From Planctomycetota bacterium (GTDB lineage Bacteria; Planctomycetota; Phycisphaerae; WQYP01), in the NCBI GenBank assembly GCA_021826605.1, contig JAKAZF010000248.1:1-5281 (forward strand): DNA of 5,281 nucleotides, given 5' to 3'. The notes beneath the pieces are model-generated. The model worked only from the letters and a program-made list of their open reading frames with translations, had not been told where the DNA came from and did not search any database. Position 1 is the stretch's first letter; the number at the start of each line of letters is the position of its first letter. Made by a program: the position numbers and the translations under genes. This document shows positions 1-5,281 of this stretch, piece by piece.

Positions 1-2013
1 GGGATAAGCGCAGCCGCAAGCACGCCGCCGTCGCCGATGAGCAGTGCTTCAAGTATACACCTGAAATTGCCACCGATTTCCGTTTCCGGTAAACCGCACG
101 AGCTTCCCTCCGCCACATCGCAATGGACTATCACGCTGCGTCGAGGCGCGCGATGGTTTGACTTGAGCCTGCGTACGCGCATTGCCAATGCAGACCGCCC
201 CGGTCTGGTGCGTTTGCGGTTCGGGTGCAATCAGTGGTTCTTCAATGCGCTTTATCAGCGCGGAAATATGCAGCGTGTGGAGGCACTGGCCCGGATTTTC
301 TGTTCGCATGACCCGCTGCATGTGTTTTACACGATGGATTGCGAAAATGGATCGATCTCCATCGTGCCGCAGAATGCCAAGGCCGTGATGGAAAACAATC
401 TGTTTTCCGGAACGGTATCGCAATGGGGCTCTTCCGAATGCGGCCTGGATCAGGTTTTGTGCGGTGCATCGAACGTGATGGATAAATGGGTCGCACCAGG
501 CGATATGCGTCCGGTTGCCCGCGCTAATCCCGAAGGCCATTCCATGGTTACATCCTGGCGGGTGTATGCGTCGGATCAGGCATTTCCGATTCATGCATTG
601 CCGGCGGAAACGAAGATGGAATACAACGATCTGGCCTCGCTTTATACCACTATCTACGGCAGTTCCGCCGGTGTGCTGGGGAGTTATAACATTCCCGGAT
701 CTGCCTATCCGAATCTTGCCACGCCGCAGCGTCCATACGGTGTTGGAAACAGCTTTTTTGATCCTGACGCATGGGAAACCGTTTCAACGCTGAGTTATTC
801 GGGTGATCCGGTGCTGGCACGACTGGCGCGACAGGTCCTGGAGCGCAGCGGAAAATATATGAGTCCGGCGGGGCAGATTCCTCACAATTTTAACGCCACA
901 GTGCCGACGGATGTCGCCATTTCCGGTGCCACACAATCCGGCCCCAATGTTTTCTGGACCCTGGCCTGTATCGATTATGCTCTCGGTACCGGTGATGAGC
1001 ATTGGCTGAAACGCCACTATCCCCTGATCAAAAAAGCCGTGGAATGGCTTTTGCAACGTTACGATCCCAGGATGCAACTCGTGAAGTTTACCGGCTCGCT
1101 GTTTATCGACGTGTTTATCCGCTACGGTTACACGCTGGATACGAACATGGCAACCGTTGGACTTCTGGCGCTGCTGGCCCCGATATCCGAATTCTGCGGC
1201 GATGCGGCCGCAGCCCAGCGCTATCGGGAACTTCATAAGGCCATCGGCGAAGGGATCCGGAAGCAACTCTGGAATGGCACCGATCATTTTGTCACCCAGC
1301 GCAACACAGATGGCACCGTTCGCGACTTTGTGGATTATGACGGCAATTTTGGCGCATTGGCCTTTGGCGTCGTGGACAATGCGCAATGGCGGGCCAATAT
1401 GTTCCACCGGCTCGATGGCGGTCCGCACACACATCCCGGCGGGCGTGGCACCTGGGTTTCCGAAAAATACTACGGCACGAAGGATTGTTATCATGGCAAT
1501 ACCGGAGATTCAGCCACCGCAATGGGCCGGATATGGTGGCTGGATATGAAAGCGCGTCATCGGTATCCCAATGCCGCCAACCTGAATATGTTCAATCGAA
1601 CCTACGAAAATATCCGCGGTGATCTGCTGGCCAACACCTGGTTGACGGAGCGCTACAATGTGCGCGGCCAGCGGATTCGAACGCCTTATTATCACGAATA
1701 TCCGGAGATTGTCTGCATGGTCATGCGTACCATGCGCTATGGCATTGACGTACAGATTGATCGCGTGGTGATCCGCCCCATCGAGCCTCGCGCATTGGAT
1801 TTTCGAGTGGGACACCTGCGCGTAACCTATGGCCCCGACCGCGTTGAGGTGCGCGTTCCGGGTCAGCGGAAAATCCGATACCAGATATTTCATTTAACAC
1901 CCAATGCCGGTTATCGGGTATCCGGCGGCATATCCGTTAAAGCCGATGCCCTCGGGCGGATTGAATTTTCGGGCAATGCCGGGGTGCTCTATACCGTTGA
2001 GAAAATCTCCTGA
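1..2013 (+). CDS. Six-hairpin (alpha/alpha)6 glycosidase-like protein, 5' end outside window
   Basis: This is probably a glycoside hydrolase of the six-hairpin (alpha/alpha-toroid) superfamily, resembling amylo-alpha-1,6-glucosidase-type C-terminal domains; the substrate is not assignable. Numbering from the ATG at 37 (658 residues), residues 30-180 look beta-rich. Residues 240-570 carry typical toroid segments: a DAWE segment near 244, a helix with HYPLIKKAVEWLL (327-339), TLDTNMA (366-372), a GDAAAAQRYRELHKA helix (388-402) and LWN (411). A YYHEYPEIV motif lies at 551-559. Residues 575-655 look like a C-terminal beta domain. Acidic residues such as D358, E553 and E557 are catalytic candidates by position only. 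The frame is open from base 1, the ATG at 37 has no Shine-Dalgarno sequence, and the codons before it read ISAAASTPPSP, like the end of a signal peptide. I therefore infer an upstream start and export. The superfamily call is fairly safe; the GH family is not. Confidence 0.8.
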   Translation, partial: GISAAASTPPSPMSSASSIHLKLPPISVSGKPHELPSATSQWTITLRRGARWFDLSLRTRIANADRPGLVRLRFGCNQWFFNALYQRGNMQRVEALARIFCSHDPLHVFYTMDCENGSISIVPQNAKAVMENNLFSGTVSQWGSSECGLDQVLCGASNVMDKWVAPGDMRPVARANPEGHSMVTSWRVYASDQAFPIHALPAETKMEYNDLASLYTTIYGSSAGVLGSYNIPGSAYPNLATPQRPYGVGNSFFDPDAWETVSTLSYSGDPVLARLARQVLERSGKYMSPAGQIPHNFNATVPTDVAISGATQSGPNVFWTLACIDYALGTGDEHWLKRHYPLIKKAVEWLLQRYDPRMQLVKFTGSLFIDVFIRYGYTLDTNMATVGLLALLAPISEFCGDAAAAQRYRELHKAIGEGIRKQLWNGTDHFVTQRNTDGTVRDFVDYDGNFGALAFGVVDNAQWRANMFHRLDGGPHTHPGGRGTWVSEKYYGTKDCYHGNTGDSATAMGRIWWLDMKARHRYPNAANLNMFNRTYENIRGDLLANTWLTERYNVRGQRIRTPYYHEYPEIVCMVMRTMRYGIDVQIDRVVIRPIEPRALDFRVGHLRVTYGPDRVEVRVPGQRKIRYQIFHLTPNAGYRVSGGISVKADALGRIEFSGNAGVLYTVEKIS

Positions 2014-2160
2014 AAATCTGCTCGCCGCGGCATGGCCAGCCGGCGCTGCGTTGCGGATTCCGGAAAAAAAGCCGCGATGGATTGAACGGCCAGAGCCAAT
2101 GAAAATCAAAAATCTGCGGCGCGGGATTCAGAGACCATTTTCGTTTATCATGTCCGTGAT

Positions 2161-2718
2161 ATGGCAGGACCTTCACCCCAAACTGGATTGCGTTCTCTAA
2201 TCGCGATGATCTGTGCCGGTATGGCGCTGGCGGCTATGAGCCTTCTCACTGCGGGCTGTTCGAGTTCATTTGATGCGGCGGACCGACCCGGTCTGGTCAG
2301 GCCGATCAGTGGCCGGATTCGCGTTATTCAAGTTGAGCCATGGATGAACAGTGCCATTGTGAGCTTTGAAGGGCGCAGGCATACCGCCTGGTGGGATAAT
2401 TATTCAGCTTTTTACGCAAATGGCCATCTCATGCATCAATTGCCCGATGTGGCGGGGGGGCGCTACCACTTTGACGGATTGCTGACGGATCAGGATATTT
2501 ATCTGGGGCAGGTGTGGGAAGGATCGGCCGCTCCGCAGTTTAATGGTGTGCCCGGCCATGTGGTGCAGTACGGAGTAAGCAAACAGCATTTGCCCGAGCA
2601 GACGGTCATGACGGTCACGCCGGTTGGCGGCGGCCTGAAACTGCCGAAAGCCAAGCCCCTTTATCACGTTCCCAACAAACAGCGCAAAATTCCACTTCCG
2701 ACCCAACTTGGACAATAG
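2161..2718 (+). CDS. Predicted lipoprotein of unknown function
   Basis: I do not recognise this 185-residue protein. Residues 1-32 form a lipoprotein signal peptide: a short polar stretch with R11, a hydrophobic core (12-29) and the lipobox LTAGC with Cys33 as the predicted lipidated residue, followed by SSS. The mature protein is about 150 residues. It is rich in aromatic residues and glycine, with likely beta strands (RIRVIQVEPWMNSAIVSFEG at 52-71, then HTAWWDNY and DIYLGQVWEG), and it ends in a basic, proline-containing tail (KLPKAKPLYHVPNKQRKIPLP). No catalytic motif is visible. The ATG at 2161 places the signal peptide correctly but has no clear ribosome binding site; the ATG at 2206 would leave a shorter signal. 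It lies 147 bp after the glycosidase-like gene on the same strand and shares the octapeptide ADRPGLVR (residues 40-47) with it, so the two may be related in function. Signal peptide and lipidation are well supported; function is unknown. Confidence 0.75.
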   Translation: MAGPSPQTGLRSLIAMICAGMALAAMSLLTAGCSSSFDAADRPGLVRPISGRIRVIQVEPWMNSAIVSFEGRRHTAWWDNYSAFYANGHLMHQLPDVAGGRYHFDGLLTDQDIYLGQVWEGSAAPQFNGVPGHVVQYGVSKQHLPEQTVMTVTPVGGGLKLPKAKPLYHVPNKQRKIPLPTQLGQ

Positions 2719-2721
2719 CTA

Positions 2722-2755
2722 AGCCACGGCGGGGAAACGGGTGCGTACCGCGGCT
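2722..2755 (+). terminator. Weak hairpin after the lipoprotein gene
   Basis: AGCCACGG (2722-2729) and CCGCGGCT (2748-2755) pair over eight positions with one mismatch, leaving an 18-nt loop. It begins four bases after the lipoprotein stop codon. No T-run follows, so it is a poor intrinsic terminator. It may be a transcript-end stabilising hairpin or chance. Confidence 0.2.
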
Positions 2756-2788
2756 CTTCACACAGTATGCACCGCGTAACAGGTGCGA

Positions 2789-2794
2789 TATAAT
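2789..2794 (+). promoter_or_regulatory. Candidate -10 box (TATAAT) before the membrane protein gene
   Basis: A perfect TATAAT lies about 110 bp upstream of the ATG at 2903, in the gap after the lipoprotein gene. The hexamer at 17-bp spacing (2766-2771, TATGCA) is a poor -35 match. The better TTCACA at 2757-2762 is 26 bp away, which is too far. If used, transcription would start near 2801 and leave a leader of about 100 nt. The support is a single consensus hexamer plus position. Confidence 0.3.
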
Positions 2795-2902
2795 AGGTGC
2801 TTATTCGGTATGGAACAGCCAATGGCTGGGTCGCCATAGCGGTGTTCGTGTGCGTAATGGCCTGTGTGATATCACCATTCTGGTTCTGATGGCGTTGGAG
2901 CG

Positions 2903-3757
2903 ATGACGGCGATGAATATGTGGGTTCCCCACACCATAGGCAACGCTCTGCTGTTCAGTGCGGCCGCGTTGTTTGTGCTGGGTATGATATTCTGGCTGGA
3001 ATTTGTGCGCATGGCCCGGCCCGTGCTGACGGTATTCATGGCGGCTGCGGGGGCGGTTTGCGGGTATTTTCTGCCGCTGTTCTGGCATACCCAACTGGCT
3101 GATCTTACGCTGATGATCATGGGAATGGTCGTGGGGATTATTCTTGGAGCGGTGCTGTTTCGATTAACACAGGCGTTGCTTTTTGCCGCTCTGACCGCTT
3201 TGCTGTGCGGCGGCCTGCTGGCGTGGCATCACGGAGCGTTTACGCCGGCAAAACATACGCCTCAAACCCAGCCATCGCCATCACGGATTCACGCCGCCGC
3301 CGAAAAGCCCGTCGCGGCATCGTCGCAGCCCGCAACAAGCCGCCCGAACATCGAATTGCGCCAGCGCGTGGCGCAGCGTGTTCAGCAGCAATACCAGGCC
3401 ATTGCCGCCGATGTGCAGCGCCTGAATAAATCTGAAAAAGCTCAGGTTATGTCCGCGGCGGCAGGGGGGCTGCTGGTGGTGATTCTACTGGGACTGCTTT
3501 TTCCACGCCTGATAAGCTTAATTGGCGGAGCCTGGTTGGGAGCCGCGATGATCCTCTGGTCGGTGGCGGTATTTACCCGCCGCTTTGATCCGGGAGTGAT
3601 AAAACATATCGTGCGCGGTGTGCGGCCACTGTGGGTGTATGCCGGTTTGGGATTTCTGGGCATGGCCATTCAAGGCAGGCATGTGCTGCATGCCCGTAAG
3701 AAAAAGAAAAAGGAAGCCAAGGCCGCGGAAGACGAAAAGAAAGAAAAGAAAAAATAG
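2903..3757 (+). CDS. Multi-pass membrane protein with lysine-rich C-terminal tail, unknown function
   Basis: I do not recognise this 284-residue integral membrane protein. Hydrophobic segments lie at about 14-33, 41-60, 68-86 and 90-107, then a loop (112-180), then about 184-200, 203-224 and 242-257. The glycine-spaced helices (GMVVGIILGAVLF and GGAWLGAAMI) are loosely reminiscent of TMEM198/DUF4203-type small membrane proteins; that is an impression only. The loop begins Pro/Ser/Thr/Ala-rich (112-148) and continues as a Gln/Arg-rich, probably amphipathic or coiled helix (150-178). Residues 265-284 are a highly charged tail with eleven lysines plus several Glu/Asp, likely cytoplasmic by the positive-inside rule. 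The ATG at 2903 is the first start after an in-frame stop at 2867; GGAG at 2897-2900 is too close to it and would suit the ATG at 2912 better, so the start could be three codons later. It is convergent with satP across a 512-bp gap. Confidence 0.75.
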   Translation: MTAMNMWVPHTIGNALLFSAAALFVLGMIFWLEFVRMARPVLTVFMAAAGAVCGYFLPLFWHTQLADLTLMIMGMVVGIILGAVLFRLTQALLFAALTALLCGGLLAWHHGAFTPAKHTPQTQPSPSRIHAAAEKPVAASSQPATSRPNIELRQRVAQRVQQQYQAIAADVQRLNKSEKAQVMSAAAGGLLVVILLGLLFPRLISLIGGAWLGAAMILWSVAVFTRRFDPGVIKHIVRGVRPLWVYAGLGFLGMAIQGRHVLHARKKKKKEAKAAEDEKKEKKK

Positions 3758-3820
3758 TTGCACTCAATAGTCAACTGGTACGGCAGATACAGAAAGTTCC
3801 ATGCCGGCTTATCGCCCGTA

Positions 3821-3988
3821 TAAGAGTCTGTTTGAAAAGTCCGATGCAGGTTGCTTGGCTTGGCAAATCGATGGATGCAAGGACGCAGATCCGAAGCATA
3901 TTCCGCAATATGTTGAAAATCGAGGACGCCGCAGACGGCCGTTTGCCGCCCCAAGGCGCTGCCGGCGGAGTGTCCGAACTGGCTCCAA
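3821..3988. repeat. 168-bp imperfect palindrome with terminal inverted repeats, MITE-like
   Basis: The ends (3821-3842 and 3967-3988) are inverted copies matching at 15 of 22 positions; the left begins TAAGAGTCTGTTTGAAAAG and the right ends CGAACTGGCTCCAA. The perfect inverted repeat CATATT-CCGC-AATATG (3897-3912) sits exactly at the midpoint, 3904.5. Folding the 76-base arms without gaps gives 39 of 76 Watson-Crick matches by eye plus seven G-U pairs, with clear blocks such as GGCAAA (3862-3867) against TTTGCC (3942-3947) and CTTGG (3854-3858) against CCAAG (3951-3955). No transposase lies inside and no target-site duplication is visible. Small non-autonomous intergenic repeats with ends of the type TTTGAAAA...TTTTCAAA are common in bacteria, and this is read as a diverged one. 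Copy number in the genome is unknown. Confidence 0.6.
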
Positions 3989-4269
3989 GATTCTTCGAAT
4001 TATTTATTCTGCAACGGCGGGTCATTCCGGCATGTGGGTTGGCAAAATATCTGCCAGCGCATCGCAATCAAGTTCTTGCCTGGCCCCCGCGATGCCCCCA
4101 ATTCTGTTACTCCGCGATTCGCTGCCATGCCGGACCGGACTGATGGCCTCATCGGGGCGAATGCCATTGTGATTAATCCGAATCGCGCATCGGCAATCTT
4201 CTCGCGCACGGCTGTTAAATATCAGCCCGTCCGGCTTGTTGCGCCAGAAGTGTTACGCACGCAAGCAAT
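3989..4269. other. Intergenic remainder between the palindrome and satP, no supported gene
   Basis: Open frames exist on both strands but none is convincing. They overlap one another, are rich in Arg, Ser and Cys, lack ribosome binding sites, and several run into satP or the palindrome. The longest minus-strand stretch without a start (about 4029-4253) looks somewhat protein-like and is discussed as a finding. A short inverted pair near 4222-4235 (AGCC/GGCT) is too weak to be a satP terminator. I see no tRNA or other RNA signature. Confidence 0.5.
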
Positions 4270-4875
4270 TCATTGCCGTGGTTTGACCGGGCCCAGCGGC
4301 AGAATGGATTTCCCGTGCAACTCGTTAAGCACCTGGGCCAGGCCGGTATACATTGCGGAAAGGCCGCAGAAAATTCCTTCATAACCCGCTGCCAAATGGA
4401 TGTCCGCATTTCCAGTTATTTCCGCCAGCGCCAGAAGCGCAAAGAGAATCACCAGCGTGCCAAAAACCACCTGCAACGCCCGACTGAGTTTCAGCGTGCC
4501 AATAAACATAATCAGGGTGAATAGTCCCCACAACGACAGATACACTGCCATGGCCGTGGCGTTCGGGCCGGCAACTTTCGGAAAAATCCCCGGCATCAGC
4601 ACCAATGCCACCAGCGACAGCCAGAACATGCCGTAGGAAATAAATGCCGTCATCCCGAACGTATTATTCTTTTTCCACTCCAGTGTGCCGGCAATTACCT
4701 GTGCCAGGCCGCCGTAGAAAATTCCCATCGCCAGTACCATGCTGCTGAGTTCATACAGGCCGGCATTGGCGAAATTCAGCAGCACGGTGGTCATACCGAA
4801 GGCCAGCAGACCCAATGGGGCCGGGTTCGCACTGGTGTCACGGATTTCCAGAGTTGCTTTTTCATCTACAGGCAT
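4270..4875 (-). CDS. satP: Acetate/succinate transporter, GPR1/FUN34/YaaH (SatP) family
   Basis: This is an inner-membrane acetate/succinate:proton symporter of the YaaH/SatP family, 201 residues against 188 in E. coli SatP. After a polar N-terminus, the family signature NPAPLGL is at 17-23, followed by FGMTTVLLN (26-34), then [20 protein letters not shown] (48-67), [19 protein letters not shown] (68-86), [15 protein letters not shown] (115-129) and a C-terminal [14 protein letters not shown] (182-195). All of these correspond to E. coli SatP segments. Six membrane helices are seen at about 21-38, 45-64, 74-95, 107-127, 135-152 and 160-182. I chose the ATG at 4875 because AAGAAGGA ends eight bases before it; an in-frame GTG at 4899 would add eight charged residues and place that ribosome binding site inside the gene. 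The gene is monocistronic here, convergent with the upstream membrane protein gene. SatP supports uptake or release of acetate and succinate in other bacteria; that use here is by homology. Confidence 0.93.
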   Translation of the reverse strand: MPVDEKATLEIRDTSANPAPLGLLAFGMTTVLLNFANAGLYELSSMVLAMGIFYGGLAQVIAGTLEWKKNNTFGMTAFISYGMFWLSLVALVLMPGIFPKVAGPNATAMAVYLSLWGLFTLIMFIGTLKLSRALQVVFGTLVILFALLALAEITGNADIHLAAGYEGIFCGLSAMYTGLAQVLNELHGKSILPLGPVKPRQ

Positions 4876-4883
4876 ACGGTCGT

Positions 4884-4891
4884 TCCTTCTT
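4884..4891 (-). promoter_or_regulatory. Ribosome binding site of satP
   Basis: The minus strand reads AAGAAGGA here, a strong Shine-Dalgarno sequence, with eight bases between it and the ATG at 4875. It decides the start in favour of the ATG over the upstream in-frame GTG at 4899. Confidence 0.8.
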
Positions 4892-4943
4892 TCTTCCACG
4901 AAAATATTTACAACATCACTTTTTGGGGTATTACGTCTGAATT

Positions 4944-4966
4944 CCTGGTCCGCGAGTGCGACCAGG
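4944..4966. promoter_or_regulatory. Perfect inverted repeat in the satP leader, possible operator or leader hairpin
   Basis: CCTGGTC (4944-4950) and GACCAGG (4960-4966) form a perfect 7-bp inverted repeat with a 9-base centre (half-site spacing 16 bp). It lies about 70-90 bp upstream of the satP ATG and just downstream of the transcription start predicted from the promoter at 4981-5009. That position fits a repressor operator or a 5' leader hairpin. On the + strand it is followed by TTTT, so it could also stop rightward transcription, but no gene feeding into it is seen. Confidence 0.5.
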
Positions 4967-4980
4967 TTTTACGAACGCTC

Positions 4981-5009
4981 ATAATGCTTGTGCGAGACAT
5001 AAAAGTCAA
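4981..5009 (-). promoter_or_regulatory. Sigma70-like promoter of satP
   Basis: On the minus strand, TTGACT (5009-5004) matches the -35 consensus at five of six positions. CATTAT (4986-4981) matches the -10 at four of six, including the key A at position 2 and T at position 6. The spacer is exactly 17 bp. Transcription would start near 4974, giving a leader of about 100 nt containing the inverted repeat at 4944-4966. Predicted from sequence only. Confidence 0.5.
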
Positions 5010-5270
5010 ACGATCATGACAACAATGCCGCCGCAGGGCCTGTGACCGCATGAGCAATATGCAGTGCATTGGACGTCAACACACTGAGAAAACGAACAAC
5101 GAGTCCCGGCTCGCCGGGAAGCAACGGGCAACGTATTCCGGCGCTACGGCGAACAACGGGCAAACTGATTTTTGGGTACGGCGGGTATATGCGATGCCGA
5201 GCTGGATTGGCGTATGGATTTGGCTGATGGTGCCGGTAACGGCAGCGTTAGCAAGCCAAGGATCAGGGCC
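5010..5270. other. Divergent intergenic region, no firm gene
   Basis: A 74-codon rightward frame (5050-5274) is open here, but its first two thirds are polar with no domain and no good ribosome binding site. Its last part, MPSWIGVWIWLMVPVTAALA from the ATG at 5194, resembles a membrane or signal segment and then stops ten residues from its start or fewer after the hydrophobic run (SQGSGP). Its stop overlaps the ATG at 5271 as ATGA, which could mean coupling or chance. I treat it as unsupported. The region also holds the hairpin at 5104-5119 and repeated CAACGGGCAA words, and it probably carries the promoter of the gene starting at 5271. Confidence 0.35.
5104..5119. repeat. Compact GC-rich inverted repeat
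   Basis: TCCCGG (5104-5109) and CCGGGA (5114-5119) are perfect inverted copies flanking CTCG, giving a 6-bp stem with a 4-base loop in RNA. No T-run follows, so it is not a standard terminator. It could be a leader structure of the rightward gene at 5271, a protein-binding palindrome or chance. Confidence 0.35.
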
Positions 5271-5281
5271 ATGAGGACCTT
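5271..5281 (+). CDS. Probable start of a rightward gene, cut by the window edge
   Basis: An ATG at 5271 is preceded by AAGGA (5258-5262) with eight bases between, the same spacing as the satP ribosome binding site. Only MRT and a partial codon are visible, so nothing can be said about the product. It would be transcribed divergently from satP. The start overlaps the stop of the 5050-5274 frame as ATGA. The evidence is the ribosome binding site alone. Confidence 0.35.

Noticed and set aside
784..1494. Long minus-strand open frame (236 codons) inside the glycosidase-like gene
   Set aside because: It is antisense to a frame with clear six-hairpin protein features, its own sequence has no recognisable domain, and it is best explained by the codon bias of the + strand gene.
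3756..3776. Hairpin AGTTG/CAACT just after the membrane protein gene as a terminator
   Set aside because: The stem is only five AT-containing pairs with an 11-base loop and no T-run.
3801..4172. Rightward open frame of 123 codons after the membrane protein gene
   Set aside because: It runs through the palindromic element, is rich in Arg and Ser with low-complexity runs, overlaps other frames on both strands and has no ribosome binding site.
4034..4384. Rightward frame of 116 codons overlapping the end of satP
   Set aside because: Its last third is antisense to the confidently identified satP and it has no Shine-Dalgarno sequence or domain.
4876..4899. GTG start giving satP eight extra N-terminal residues
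   Set aside because: The strong AAGAAGGA at 4884-4891 is placed eight bases before the ATG at 4875, and the extension is not needed when compared with E. coli SatP.
5093..5163. Short CRISPR-like repeat array
   Set aside because: The repeated words are only 9-10 bases, unevenly spaced and limited to two or three copies, with no cas genes nearby.

Overview
The window looks like chromosomal DNA of a moderately GC-rich, Gram-negative, heterotrophic bacterium. The support is a lipobox lipoprotein, a probably exported six-hairpin glycosidase-type protein, and poorly conserved membrane and lipoprotein genes with weak or absent Shine-Dalgarno sequences. A planctomycete or another PVC-type bacterium is possible, but no marker gene here settles the lineage.

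Left half, all on the + strand. A glycoside-hydrolase-like protein (1-2013) runs in from the left edge. It is followed after about 150 bp by a short unrecognised lipoprotein (2161-2718). After another roughly 180 bp, which holds a weak hairpin and a TATAAT box, comes an unrecognised multi-pass membrane protein with a strongly basic lysine tail (2903-3757). The first two proteins share the octapeptide ADRPGLVR.

Middle. The gap between the convergent genes (3758-4269) has no convincing gene. It contains a 168-bp imperfect palindrome (3821-3988) with related ends in inverted orientation. A perfect 6-bp inverted repeat sits exactly at its midpoint. It looks like a MITE-type or other non-autonomous intergenic repeat. 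The remaining 280 bp holds only overlapping, start-less or arginine-rich open frames.

Right part. The one confidently named gene is satP/yaaH, an acetate/succinate transporter of the GPR1/FUN34/YaaH family, on the - strand (4270-4875). Its start is fixed by a good ribosome binding site. It has a sigma70-like promoter at 4981-5009 and a perfect 7-bp inverted repeat in the leader. To its right (5010-5281) lies a mostly non-coding divergent region with a compact hairpin and short repeated words. At the very edge an ATG with a well-placed AAGGA probably begins a rightward gene.

The genes do not form an obvious single pathway. Polysaccharide hydrolysis and short-chain organic acid uptake both fit a carbohydrate-degrading or fermentation-linked lifestyle, but that link is inference. 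I found no rRNA, tRNA, CRISPR array, transposase or defence system.
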